Shown here: in pieces, positions 1-9,227 of the stretch
How positions within the stretch are numbered: position 1 is the first letter of the stretch
Layout of the letters: each line of letters begins with the position of its first letter
Made by a program: the position numbers and the translations under genes
Notes under the pieces: generated by a model
Databases searched by the model: none
The model's input: the letters and a program-made list of their open reading frames with translations, nothing else
What the model was told of the DNA's origin: nothing
Source of the DNA: Chromera velia
Taxonomy: Eukaryota; Sar; Chromeraceae
Direction of reading: 5' to 3'
Length of the DNA stretch: 26,018 nt
NCBI GenBank assembly: GCA_018398765.1
Contig: JAHBMJ010005887.1
Location: forward strand, 1 to 26,018

Positions 1-347
1 AGCTCTACAGACACCTCAACAGACTCCAGCTCACTGAAGCCACAAAAGCGGTTCCAACAGACCAGTCGTGTCACTATATCAGACTCCGACAAACACACAA
101 GTTATCTGGTCCTAGGGGCATCGTACGGTACCAGTTTGACCTCTTGCATTGCACCAAATGGACAGAAAGAAAGGAGGAGAAAGGAGGACAGACTGAGCTT
201 TCTGTGTGTTTTGAGGGCAAAACTGAGCTTTTTGAGAGCAAATTTGAGCAAAATCGGGTGGCCTCGGAGAGTTTGAGTCCCTGAACACTTTGGCAGCTTG
301 TGGGGCACACAACGGTACTTCGCGCAGCGCCAGGCGCGCCGTGGATC

Positions 348-446
348 GCTCGCACGAAGCGTTATTGCTTTTTGCTCGCGAGCAGAACTTAATTGCGAGC
401 AGCTGCTCGCGGCGCGAGCACGTGCTCGTACTGCGCGCGTCGCTCG
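348..446. promoter_or_regulatory. Cluster of GCTCG/CGAGC half-sites in three perfect palindromes
   Basis: Eight copies of GCTCG or its complement CGAGC lie within 99 bases: 348, 374, 379, 396, 405, 415, 424 and 442. Six of them form three perfect palindromes: TGCTCGCGAGCA (373-384), GCGAGCAGCTGCTCGC (395-410) and CGAGCACGTGCTCG (415-428). The cluster lies about 425-520 bases upstream of the ATG at 871. The arrangement is what a dimeric DNA-binding factor would use. The same pentamer recurs in the divergent promoter at 8758-8808. The regulatory role is inferred. Confidence 0.5.
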
Positions 447-629
447 CAGGCTGGCAGTGAATGCATGCGCAAAATTTTTACTGCGCGGTCCCGTAAGGCG
501 TTTGCGACCCGAAATGTGAGGAAGTACGTAAGTGGCGCGCGTGCGAAATTCGGTGTAGGGGGGCGGGGCTCACCTTTACTTTTTTCCTTTCGGTTTGGGC
601 TACAGATACCGGGGCTCGGGGGCCACGGC

Positions 630-710
630 ATGCATATATATGGTCGCGGACGGCCCGCGCGCGCGCCGCCGCGCATGCACTGTGGGAATCATGCAAAGAG
701 ACTATAAGAC
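630..710 (+). promoter_or_regulatory. TATA-like and (CG)n promoter segment
   Basis: A TATATATA run near 634-641 is followed by alternating CG sequence near 650-675 and by an AAGAGACTATAA motif near 695. The same order (TATATA, alternating CG, then an AAGAGAC..CTATA motif) appears at 8786-8970 upstream of eIF5B. The transcription start is not determined. Confidence 0.35.
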
Positions 711-870
711 TAGCTGTCGCGGATACTGACGGGTCGACTCAGTTTGCTTTGGTTTTCACTTCGCCCGGTCTTGCCTAGCTGCCTGTACTCCTTGATTGGT
801 CGATCGACGCCACAAGAGCTTTCCAATGGAACTTAATGGGATTTGGATCGATGGATAAGACTCATATCAC

Positions 871-2398
871 ATGGGCGCCTTGCTTCTAAAGCTTTCTTTC
901 ACCGGACTTCCCCTGCTGACCCCCTTTTTCTTTCGCTCCTTCCGGCACGTGTGCCGGCCTGTCTGGACGTCTGTCCGGATGCAGACCTTTGAGCCTGTTC
1001 GCTTCGCCGCCGGGCCGGAGCTGTTTGTCTTGCCGTCTCCTTCCATCAGGACCAGAGACGGAGACGGCATTAGGCAGAAGGGAGCCGGCTATTGGATAGA
1101 CGGGTCAAATCTGACCTGCGAACCGCCAAGAGCGCCTCTGAGTAGCGACCACGTTGTGATTTATTTTGGTGGAGACGTTCAAGATGCAGAAGAAGAAATG
1201 AGGAAGAGTCGCGAGGCAAAGAAATTCATTGAGTATTCTCTGGAGAAAACCGCAGTATCTTTGGGAAGGAAATTCTCTTCCAAAACCTCCCAGGCGGATG
1301 TTGTCGTGGTGCGACCTCGACTGTTGAACCACCTGACCTCTCTCTTCAAACCGTTCTTGTTCCAGGTCAATCTGAGGGGAGAGGCGACCCCGTCTCCGCA
1401 CTACGAGAGCAAAACGAGCAGGTACGTACACGATCTGCTTTTTGCACTTCGGGTCTATTCGCAGCTTTGTTTTCAGTTATTTCTGTTTGTATTTCGGTTG
1501 TTTGCATTCTGCAAGCAGATATATGAAGTAACTTCTATGTTTGACTCATCACTGACAAACTTTCACATCTTCTTGTGCAGCCTCTGCTAAGTGTGATTCC
1601 TTCTTGTATTTGTATTTGTAGTTGCATTTCTACCACGGACTTTATTTATTTGTTTGTCTGTCTTCAAGCGTGTATATCGTCTACCTTGTCCATGGACAGA
1701 AGTTTGTTTCTTCTTGAACCCTTTTTGTCTTTCCATGTTGCCGTCCACTTTTTGGTTCACTTCCCTCTCTGATTTCCAGTTTACTCCTTCTTTGTTTATT
1801 CCTTCAAAGCTGCAGGTACATCTTCGAGGTCCTTCGCCTAACGCATCAGGGATGCACAGACGAACAGCTGCAGCAGAACCTCCGGGTGACTCTCGTCGGC
1901 TTCAGTCGGGGCGTCTCCGTGCTGACGCAGCTGTTTCACGAGGCTCTCCCGGAGAACCCCTGTCGGTGGCAGGCCCAGAGCCTTTTGCTGAGTCCGATGC
2001 TGGAGGCTGTCTACGTCCTCGATGGGGGCTCCAACGTGCCTCCAGTGCTGCCTGTGGACAGACAAATCTTCGACTCGCTGTCGGAACTCCGAAAAACACG
2101 AGGGCTCCCTCCGCTTCCGGTGGGCCTTTTTGGGTCGTCGTATCAGTGGAAGTGCAACGTGAGGCCGTGGATAGGGGAGGAGAAGATGCGATTCGTAGAG
2201 ATTGTCTCAGAGGTTGCTTTGCAGGACGCGGTGACATTGCAAGAGTTGGAGCTTGATGAGAAGATATTAGGGGAGGCTGCCAGGCAGAAACATCCTGAAG
2301 GTATTCCGCCAGATGCATTTCGCTTATTTATCCATTTTGAGGTTTCCCGTCTCTTTCCGGTACTTCCTGTACATCAACACAGAGCGGCTCATGAATGA
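871..2398 (+). CDS. C2orf69/UPF0565-family protein (alpha/beta-hydrolase-like), spliced
   Basis: Model: exon 1 871-1421, intron 1422-1815 (GTACGT...GCAG, phase 2), exon 2 1816-2398 ending in TGA; about 377 residues. Recognised by collinear matches to the C2orf69 family as I know it: HVVIYFGGDVQ (family HVLYFPGDVQ) near residues 93-103, then VTLVGFSRG with a G-x-S-x-G nucleophile elbow near residue 208, YVLDGGSN near 246, and RPWIGEEKMRFVEI near 295. The N-terminus is hydrophobic with arginines, compatible with a mitochondrial presequence or signal; human C2orf69 is mitochondrial. The substrate is not established. The 3' end is uncertain: GTATTC at 2301 could be a donor to the AG at 2341, 2382 or 2384, which would change only the last ~30 residues. 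A downstream ATG at 979 is a possible alternative start. The gene is convergent with the transporter gene. Confidence 0.82.
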
Positions 2399-3100
2399 GA
2401 TGAAGGACATTCATATTCAACGCATGAATTATAATGGATCGAGAGTTCTATCAAATGCTTTCACTGAATTGATTAGAATTGATTGTCTACTTCAAGTTAA
2501 TCCTAGAGTTAACCATATATACTATGGCCTTAGGAGTTACCCAAAAGGCTGTCCAAATATTCATTTGCGACTCAATAAGTTAAATAAAAATAGATTTAAA
2601 AATTTAAATGATCATAATATGTCAAATATGATGGAGCCCTAGATTGGGATAGGAGGCCACTTTTTCAGATATCTACCTAACTAGCTAGCCAAACATTAAT
2701 CTTATCTGAGTCATATGATAACGGAAGTAAGTGTACTACGTGAAAATGAATTTCAAACTCATATTCTGGACTAGAATTTAATTTGTTTGTATATGATATA
2801 AAAACGTACTAGATAAAAACATATAAATTAATCAAAACCTATCAAAACCTTTAAAGTTGCTAACCCTAGTGCTAACCAGTACAGACTCCTCGGAAAACTA
2901 TGTGCATACATCGTTCAAACTTTAAAACCATATCATGAAGCAAACTGACAGTGACACTAGCAGTGACACAGTGTAAACACATACATTGATAATGAAGTTT
3001 CAGCTAGAATCGTTTTGAAACCTCAGGTGAAACAAGGTGCAAAACGTACCAGATAAATGCAGTGACGCGGAGGCCATGCATGAGGGCATGCACGGGCAAG
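2399..3100. other. AT-rich intergenic island
   Basis: No gene seen. The sequence turns sharply AT-rich at about 2400 (for example 2570-2625, rich in TTTAAA and ATTTAAAT palindromic words) and stays so to roughly 3000. It lies just beyond the 3' end of the C2orf69-like gene. The composition differs strongly from both neighbours and resembles the island at 19430-19790, so a relict non-coding transposable element is possible. I found no terminal repeats. Confidence 0.4.
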
Positions 3101-5332
3101 TACCCAACAAAAGACTGTCACAAGAGACTCTTGAAGAGAGCCAAACAAAGACGACAAACCATGGGGAGGGAGGGAGAGAGGGAGGGAGGGAGACTTAGAG
3201 GCAGACTCACGTCTAGACTCACGTATCTCTTAACGTAAAAAGCAGACCGGCTGATCGATGCAAGCGGTGAACCCTTCTGCAAGTGCAGCACAAAAAGTAA
3301 ACAAACGAGGGAGGGACACGAAGAGTTTCCGTTCCTAAAACCACCACACCACCGAAGGACATTAATTGCAACATGTAGACAGAAACCAACAATCTACAGT
3401 CCAACTCCCCCGGTCCCCCCCCTTTCACTTCCACAGTACAGTACACGAAAGAAAGGGGGCCAGGGACGGCCGCCTACTCGAGCCAGTCGCGTGTTCGAAG
3501 AAACTTGTTGCCTTGATGGGCTACAAAGAAGCAAATGAATAAGTACAAAAAGAAGGACGGTCTCGCTGTGTCGATACAAAGTCAGACAGTCAGACTGTCA
3601 GACTGTCATCTCAGGGCCCCCTTGTGTCGTCTTTTGAATAAATTTGACGTTGGAGGAAAGAAAACCAACACCGCCGGATCGCTTGACTTGAGCAACAAGA
3701 ATGAAAAAGAAAGGCATCCGAGCAGGAATTGAGAAAGACAAAGACAGCCACATCGAGGCAGCGAAAAAAAAAAAACACCAGACAAATGAACAAAAGAAAC
3801 AAATCCATCAGCCCATCGATCAGTCAGAACAACAGAGCGGAGAACCAATTTCGTGACCACCAATTTAGAAAGAAAGATTTCACGTAATCATTTGTGTGCA
3901 CATCCACTTCACCACCCCCCTCCCTGCCTCTACCCACAGACCCGATCGGGAATCTCCGAAGAGAGGTACAGTACAAGTACAAGTGGGTACGTGCGGAATT
4001 CACACACACGCACCGACAGAAAGATAGACCGTCCCTTTTTTCTCTTTTTCTCTTCTTGACAGACCCAGACCGGTACGAACAGGCAGACGAACCTATTCCA
4101 GATATGCAATGGGACACTCAACGGCCATTCGAATAAAAAGAAACCAAGTGAATCTCACAAGACTGGATAGATGGAAGAAGCGAGTCTGCATGATTCTCTC
4201 ATCCCTTGCTTCTCACGCTCTCATCTGAAAAAGAAAGAAGAAAGAGAGTAAGTTGAAGTTGACCGAATTCCGTTTCACAACTAGAGGGGAAAAAATTGCA
4301 GCCAGCACTCGATGAGTCAGCCAGCTAGTCAGGCAGTTGATCTTCCCGCGCATCTTTGATTTTCTGTTTAGTATACGGTACATGGCAGCTAAGACAAAAG
4401 GAAGGACAGAAGGGAGGAATGGAAGGAGGGAGGGAGGGGTCGGTTGCTTGTCGTTGATTATGCTCTCTCTCTCTGCCTTCCTTCACACATCGACGGACTT
4501 GTTGTCGGCAATGCGCAGGAGAGAGGGGTGAAAAGAGGGGCGGGGGAAAGAAGGAGAGGAACAAATAAGAGGGAAAGGAGTGAGGCAGAAAGGGAGAGAA
4601 AAACTTATGGCCACAGTTGAATTTCGATTCAAATTTTCCCCTCCTGATTCCCTCAGCCATTCTCGATCGGCCTCCCATGCTATAACAAAAAAAAACCACC
4701 CAATCGTTCCCACTACCGCTCTCGATCTTGCGCATCATTACCTCATTTCCTTTTGGCTTTTCAGTTTGATCTCATCACCCGAAACAACATCAATCAAGCG
4801 AGACCTTAGTAAGAACTATATGCAAACACGAAACCTGATCTCCGCTCCCACCCACCAATTTTGTTTTATCTTTCTTTCCGGTGTTTATTGGACCACACTT
4901 TTTTCAACAAAAAGCTGTAGAGAAAGCCGGACATCCATTTGACGCGCGCATACATGGAGGGAGGGAGGGAGCGGAATTTAAAAGAAGAAGAAAAAGTGAA
5001 GATCGCATACAAACAGAGATGCGATAGAACAGAAAACAAAGACGGACGGCTCTACAGAGCCTTGGTGATCACGACACTTTGCACACACATGTACACAAGC
5101 AAAGAAACAGGGAAAGAGAAAGAGCTGCATCTCTCTGAGAATAAAAATGAGAAACGGTAAATTTTGTCAAAGAAGAAGAAGAAGAAGAAGAAGAAAAAGA
5201 CAAAAAATCCAAAGAAGAAAAATTCCACAGACAGAAGACAAAAAATCAAAATACAGCAGGAACACCCGACAACCTGCACTCACTCCACAAGCAAGTAACA
5301 CTCGCAGACAAAAAAACAAAAATTTTATTCCT
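3101..5332. other. Purine-rich region downstream of the transporter gene, no coding gene seen
   Basis: Open frames here are short and low-complexity (Arg/Lys/Glu on +, Phe/Leu/Ser on -), with no recognisable domain. The + strand is strongly purine-rich: GGGA runs near 3163-3192 and 4425-4437, and an AAG run at 5168-5200. The introns of the minus-strand transporter have the same bias, so this may be its long 3' UTR or an unrecognised minus-strand non-coding transcript. A minus-strand AATAAA (about 5322-5331) lies directly after the transporter stop codon and argues for a short 3' UTR instead. Confidence 0.45.
5168..5200. repeat. (AAG)n microsatellite
   Basis: About ten AAG units on the + strand (CTT on -), downstream of the transporter stop codon. 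Confidence 0.85.
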
Positions 5333-5919
5333 CTATGCCGTCTCTCTACAGCTCAGCACAACCTCCTTTTCCCTCTCCCCCCCATGTGATTCTGCTAGGA
5401 GGATCCCTGGGGATCTGTCGTCCGTCTCGTCTCCTCCCTCATCAACAGTCGACAAGAGAAGACTCTGGCCAAGCTCACTCTTCTCAACAACCCCTAAACC
5501 GAACCGTCGCAACGAAGCCCGCGTGCGTCCGACTCGTTGCGCTCCCGGTCTTTCTTGCGCTTCCCTCTTTGTCTTCCAGACCCCGGCCACAACATTGACC
5601 GCACAGGACAAGACGATCACACAGGCTCCCGCGATTTCGAGAGCCGACGTCGGCTGCACCAGGGAGAAGAGCAGAAGAGAAGGCGAGCGAAGAGGAGAGA
5701 AGAAGAGAGAAGATAAAAGGGAGACAAGAGAAGAGGAGACAGAAAGAAGAGGAAAGGAGAGAAAAGGTCAGACAGCAGAGTCCTCTATGTTCAAAGCCAC
5801 GGCAAAAGTGAAAAGAGCAGACTGATTGGGCGTGGGTCCAGAAGAAAAAGGTTGAGGCCTGGGGGGACCTCCAGCAAGGACACACAGACAGTCACACACA
5901 CACACACACACGCACGCAG

Positions 5920-5961
<42 letters not shown>

Positions 5962-6317
5962 ACGCACACGCACACGCACAGATACACACACACCGGGGGG
6001 ACCGGTGAATTGCTGACCTCTCCGAACAGAGCCGCTTGCACGGCGTACACAGAAGGGACCTCCAGAGCGTTGATTAACGCAGCAAGGGCAGCGGGGATCC
6101 AGTGGAGAGCCGCCGCCAGGGCAATCTGGCCCCCCACGGCACAGAAGCCCAGAATCTGCATGACGGAAAGGACGGAAGGAAGAAGGAAAGGAGGGGAGGG
6201 ACCGAAAGAGAAAGAACAAATCCAGAGAGGCAACGAACAAGCCAGCGAGAGAGACAAGCGATCCATCACCAAAGATTGTTCTTGGTCGGATCAATGGATT
6301 CCATCGATCCACACACA

Positions 6318-6359
<42 letters not shown>

Positions 6360-6523
6360 AGAGAAAATCAAATAAAAGACAGTTGATGATTCTATGGACA
6401 TCAAGTGTTAATTGGGCGGGCTGATCACGGCCAAGGCAACCCTGTTGGTTCACACTCCAGTGCTTTGACAACATGCTTTCTTTTTCTCACGGCGTCTCTC
6501 ACCACCCCACCCCAAGACACACA

Positions 6524-6556
<33 letters not shown>

Positions 6557-7712
6557 GACGCTCACACATGCACACCGAGAGAACGGGGAAGAAGGGAGGC
6601 GAAGAAACGTACCAGGGCGAAAGGCCAGAGGTCCGGTGTGAGAGATCGCCTGACTGTGTCAACGATGTCCTCTTCAGGCAGGACCAACATGAGACAGGGA
6701 CAGAGCACCATGCCACACCAGCAGAACGCAATCGTCGTCTGCACAGGGTGGCAGCGCCCTTTCAGTTTCCGCAGCCAAACGTAGTTTGTGCCTGCAAGCA
6801 AACCATGTGGTCCCAAGAGTATTGGAGGCAGACAAAACACACGTTCTCCTGTCTGAATGAACAAAAAAAGGGGGGGGAGGGAAGATGATGCCGCAGTGCA
6901 CAAATCGAACGACACGATGACGGTTGCTCCGCTGCGCTGTTGAAATTCATCTTCAGCAACAAGCACAGGCCTGCATGTCTGTATTCTTCGATCGATCGGC
7001 AAAGAGGGAGAGATGTTTGCAGTGGAAGCTCCTTATCTAATTCTCGTCGGGGCTTTTCTCGATCGATCTCTCCCACGCGTGCTCACTGATCGCTGTGTGC
7101 AAAACAACTAACTCTTCCCAAGCGAAGTAGAAAACAGAACAGAAAAGAAAGAGCGCGGAAGAACTCGTATGCAGTCAACAGGGGAGATGGCATAGGATGG
7201 AGGTCCGAGCAAGAGAAAAGCTTCGTGGAGGAACGAGGAAGACGTGTGAGAACGAAGGGCTGGCTTACGATCTCGCATGCAGAGAAGCATCTTTCTATCA
7301 GACCGCAGAGTCCCTGAGGAAAAAAGGAAGGAAGGGGAAAGGAAGGAAGGAATGGCAGGGGGAATCAACGAGGGAAAGAAAGGTAGAAATCAAAACATGT
7401 CCCCAGGGAGCTCACCCCAAAGAATGGAAGACACCACAGCGATGCCGCACCCGAGCAAAGCCCTTCCCCCCATCCCCCCCCCCTCTCTCCCCTGGTACTG
7501 TATTTTTCCGGCAGAAGTCATCAGCAGTGCACCCAGAAAAAGAGAGGCACAAAGAATCTCCACGGGGCCGTACGGATCCCGCAACAGAAATTTTCCCGCA
7601 ACGCCAGCTGATAGGTCGAACACACACACGCACGCACGCACACACACACACACACACACATACACACACGCACACACACACACACACACACACATACACA
7701 CACACACACACA

Positions 7713-7755
<43 letters not shown>

Positions 7756-8583
7756 ACACACACACACACATACACACACACACACGCACACACGGAAAAT
7801 TGGGCGAAACTCATGATGCACCCTTAGAGTGCAAGAATTTGCCCCTTCCTGCTTTGCCAACGAAAGAAAGAGCACGCCACCCACGAACGGTCGAAAGCAG
7901 AAGCCCATTCATTATCCATTGCCGTCTCCTCAGTCTCCTCCCCTCCCCCTCTTTCTCCGTCTCCACACTGTCCTGTCTTCTCTCCTCTCTTTCCCCGTCT
8001 CCCCACACTCCGCTTTCTCTGTCTCCTCCCCTCCCCCCCCTCTTTACCGTAGATCGGGGCTGTGAAGAAAATCGCCGCGGTGACTCCGACGCTGACGTGG
8101 TTGAGGGCCTCACCGAAAGCAGCGAAGGCCAACAGATTGAAGAGGGCTTGCAAAATCAAGTACCGGAACACAGGCTGAGGGCGTCTCTCTTCCCGGTCTT
8201 CTCTGCCGTCTCCCGTCTCGCCCGTCCCGCCCCCCAGTCGAAGACGGACTTTCTGCCGTCTCTTGGGACAGTAAGGTGCCCTTGACAACAGCCAGACCAC
8301 GTGAACGATCACAAGCGTGACCAGACACCGGACCCACACGGAGCCCAGCCCAGAGACCCCAGCTGAGGAGAACTCTGCAGGCACACACAGGTAGACACAG
8401 AGACGGGCTCAGAGACAGCACACTGAAGAGTGTTGTTGCTTTAGGATCTGGATGCTCACTCTTCAGAAGCAGCGCCATCCCGATGAAGCAGACAGTAGAA
8501 AGAAGACAAAGAGCCACTCCGAAAAGGTAGTAGCGGAGGGGTGCCTGTCTCCCAGTTGCCATTGCGTTGGCTTCTCTCATCAT
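5333..8583 (-). CDS. EamA/DMT-family membrane transporter, six exons
   Basis: Minus-strand exons: 8583-8424, 8374-8048, 7607-7416, 6791-6613, 6155-6018, 5653-5333 (TAG); 438 residues, all junctions GT-AG with matching phases (1,1,1,0,0). Ten hydrophobic helices fit the two-repeat EamA (drug/metabolite transporter) fold. Helix 1 is in exon 1. Helices 2-4 are in exon 2, ending VGVTAAIFFTAPIY and continuing into exon 3 as AGVAGKFLLRD. Helices 5-6 are in exon 3 (ILCASLFLGALLMTSAGK; GCGIAVVSSILWG), helix 7 in exon 4, helices 8-9 in exon 5 (PAALAALINALEVPSVYA), and helix 10 in exon 6. The pattern of a charged break after helix 4 and a small-residue helix 9 is typical. Exon 6 adds a hydrophilic tail of about 80 residues. 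The substrate cannot be told. The first ATG of the frame is at 8583; an in-frame ATG at 8562 is an alternative. The gene is divergent from eIF5B. Confidence 0.85.
5893..5993. repeat. (CA)n/(CACACG)n microsatellite in transporter intron 5
   Basis: About 100 bases of CA repeat with interspersed CG interruptions. It reads (TG)n on the sense strand of the transporter and lies in the intron between exons 5 and 6. The long Cys-Val or Thr-His open frames across it are artefacts of the repeat. Confidence 0.95.
6309..6359. repeat. Compound (CA)n(GA)n microsatellite in transporter intron 4
   Basis: About 13 CA units followed directly by about 12 GA units; on the transporter sense strand this reads (TC)n(TG)n. 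Confidence 0.95.
6516..6554. repeat. (AC)n microsatellite in transporter intron 4
   Basis: A run of AC units of roughly 39 bases, reading GT on the transporter sense strand. Confidence 0.93.
7619..7795. repeat. Long (CA)n microsatellite in transporter intron 2
   Basis: About 175 bases of CA repeat with scattered CATA and CACG interruptions. On the transporter sense strand it reads (TG)n and ends about a dozen bases before the 3' splice site at 7608, where it may serve as, or influence, the pyrimidine-tract region. Confidence 0.95.
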
Positions 8584-9227
8584 CACACAACTCAGTCAAA
8601 GCATCGATCGCCCTTAATACTGTACAAGCCGGTCGGCTGAAGGGAAGTGATCCGCACTTTTCGGTCGTCCTAGTGGCTCCTTCTAACGAATGTGCAGCCT
8701 TTCGTGTCGATGGAGTCACGTCAAATTAATATCGTCAAATCATTGGTGAAATTGTGTGCTCGTGCTAAGCTCGCGGCAAAGTATGGATATATAGCTCGGC
8801 ATAGCTCGGCCAAGCTTGCGCGGACCGCGGGATCGATCTGGGCCGGGGCCGCGCGCGCGCGCGCGTGTTCGAGTATCGCGGATTTGCACGCGGTCTTGGA
8901 GAACGGTTGAAGACGGCCCGGATCAACTCTTTGACTGAAGCTGAGCGCCCAATGTATGAAGAGACACTATACCATCCGTTTTATTGGTGATGTGGCTTGA
9001 GAGTTCAACCGAAGCATAGTACGGAGAGTCGGGTGTCTGCCCCTGAAGAAAAGTTTTTTGCTTCTCGGACCGACGATTTTTGAGTTGCCTGTCTCTGTCT
9101 CGCAAGCGCGTCTCGTGCATGCGACAGCACACACATTCCTCTTTTGGCGCTTGTACTTCTCATTTGAGAAACTGGTTCTGTGTCTGTGCCGAATCTGAAG
9201 CTCACATCGTTGTAGAATCGTTCCAAA
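8584..9227. promoter_or_regulatory. Divergent promoter region between transporter (-) and eIF5B (+)
   Basis: The two start codons are 644 bases apart on opposite strands, so both promoters must lie here or overlap the genes. Visible elements are a TATATA near 8788-8793; four GCTCG words at 8758, 8769, 8794 and 8804; an exact tandem 10-mer ATAGCTCGGC at 8791-8800 and 8801-8810; an alternating CG run at about 8850-8866; and AAGAGACACTATA near 8957-8969. No coding region is seen. Which element drives which gene is unknown. Confidence 0.6.
8850..8866. repeat. Alternating (CG)n run
   Basis: About 17 bases of strictly alternating C and G in the divergent promoter. Such runs are prone to left-handed helix formation. 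A similar but interrupted run lies near 650-675 in the other promoter. Confidence 0.8.

Larger units (their letters stand above)
1..870. other. Non-coding region upstream of the C2orf69-like gene
   Basis: I see no convincing gene here. The only open frames are short and overlap one another on both strands. Positions 1-300 are ordinary mixed-composition DNA. Positions 300-700 are GC- and CpG-rich, with palindromes, a TATATATA run near 634-641 and an alternating CG stretch near 650-675, which together look like a promoter for the gene starting at 871. The 5' end of that transcript cannot be placed from sequence alone. Confidence 0.6.

Noticed and set aside
1654..2256. 200-codon + frame overlapping C2orf69-like exon 2
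   Set aside because: Out of frame with the conserved GFSRG, DGG and RPWIG reading, and it starts in the intron.
2313..2642. + frame continuing into AT-rich DNA after the C2orf69-like gene
   Set aside because: A splice to 2383 would enter it in phase, but the extension is AT-rich and low-complexity; I kept the simpler stop at 2398 and recorded the uncertainty.
4325..4738. 137-codon minus-strand frame
   Set aside because: Pro/Ser/Phe low-complexity from a purine-rich + strand, with overlapping frames of equal length and no recognisable domain.
5333..5335. The transporter TAG stop read as sense under a UAR=Gln host code
   Set aside because: Reading on adds 28 unremarkable codons to the next TGA and passes through an AATAAA; no host exon here has an internal UAR, so a normal stop is more likely.
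5791..6474. Minus-strand frame with long Cys-Val tracts (227 codons)
   Set aside because: Microsatellite translation running through transporter introns; the real exon here is 6155-6018.
7440..7490. A 35-nt G-rich intron inside transporter exon 3 (GTACCA...GAAG)
   Set aside because: The frame is open straight through and encodes a plausible loop between helices 5 and 6, so no intron is needed.
7197..8285. 362-codon + strand open frame with a long Thr-His tract
   Set aside because: The tract is the translated CA microsatellite and the frame is antisense to transporter exons 2 and 3, which have good splice sites and helices on the minus strand.
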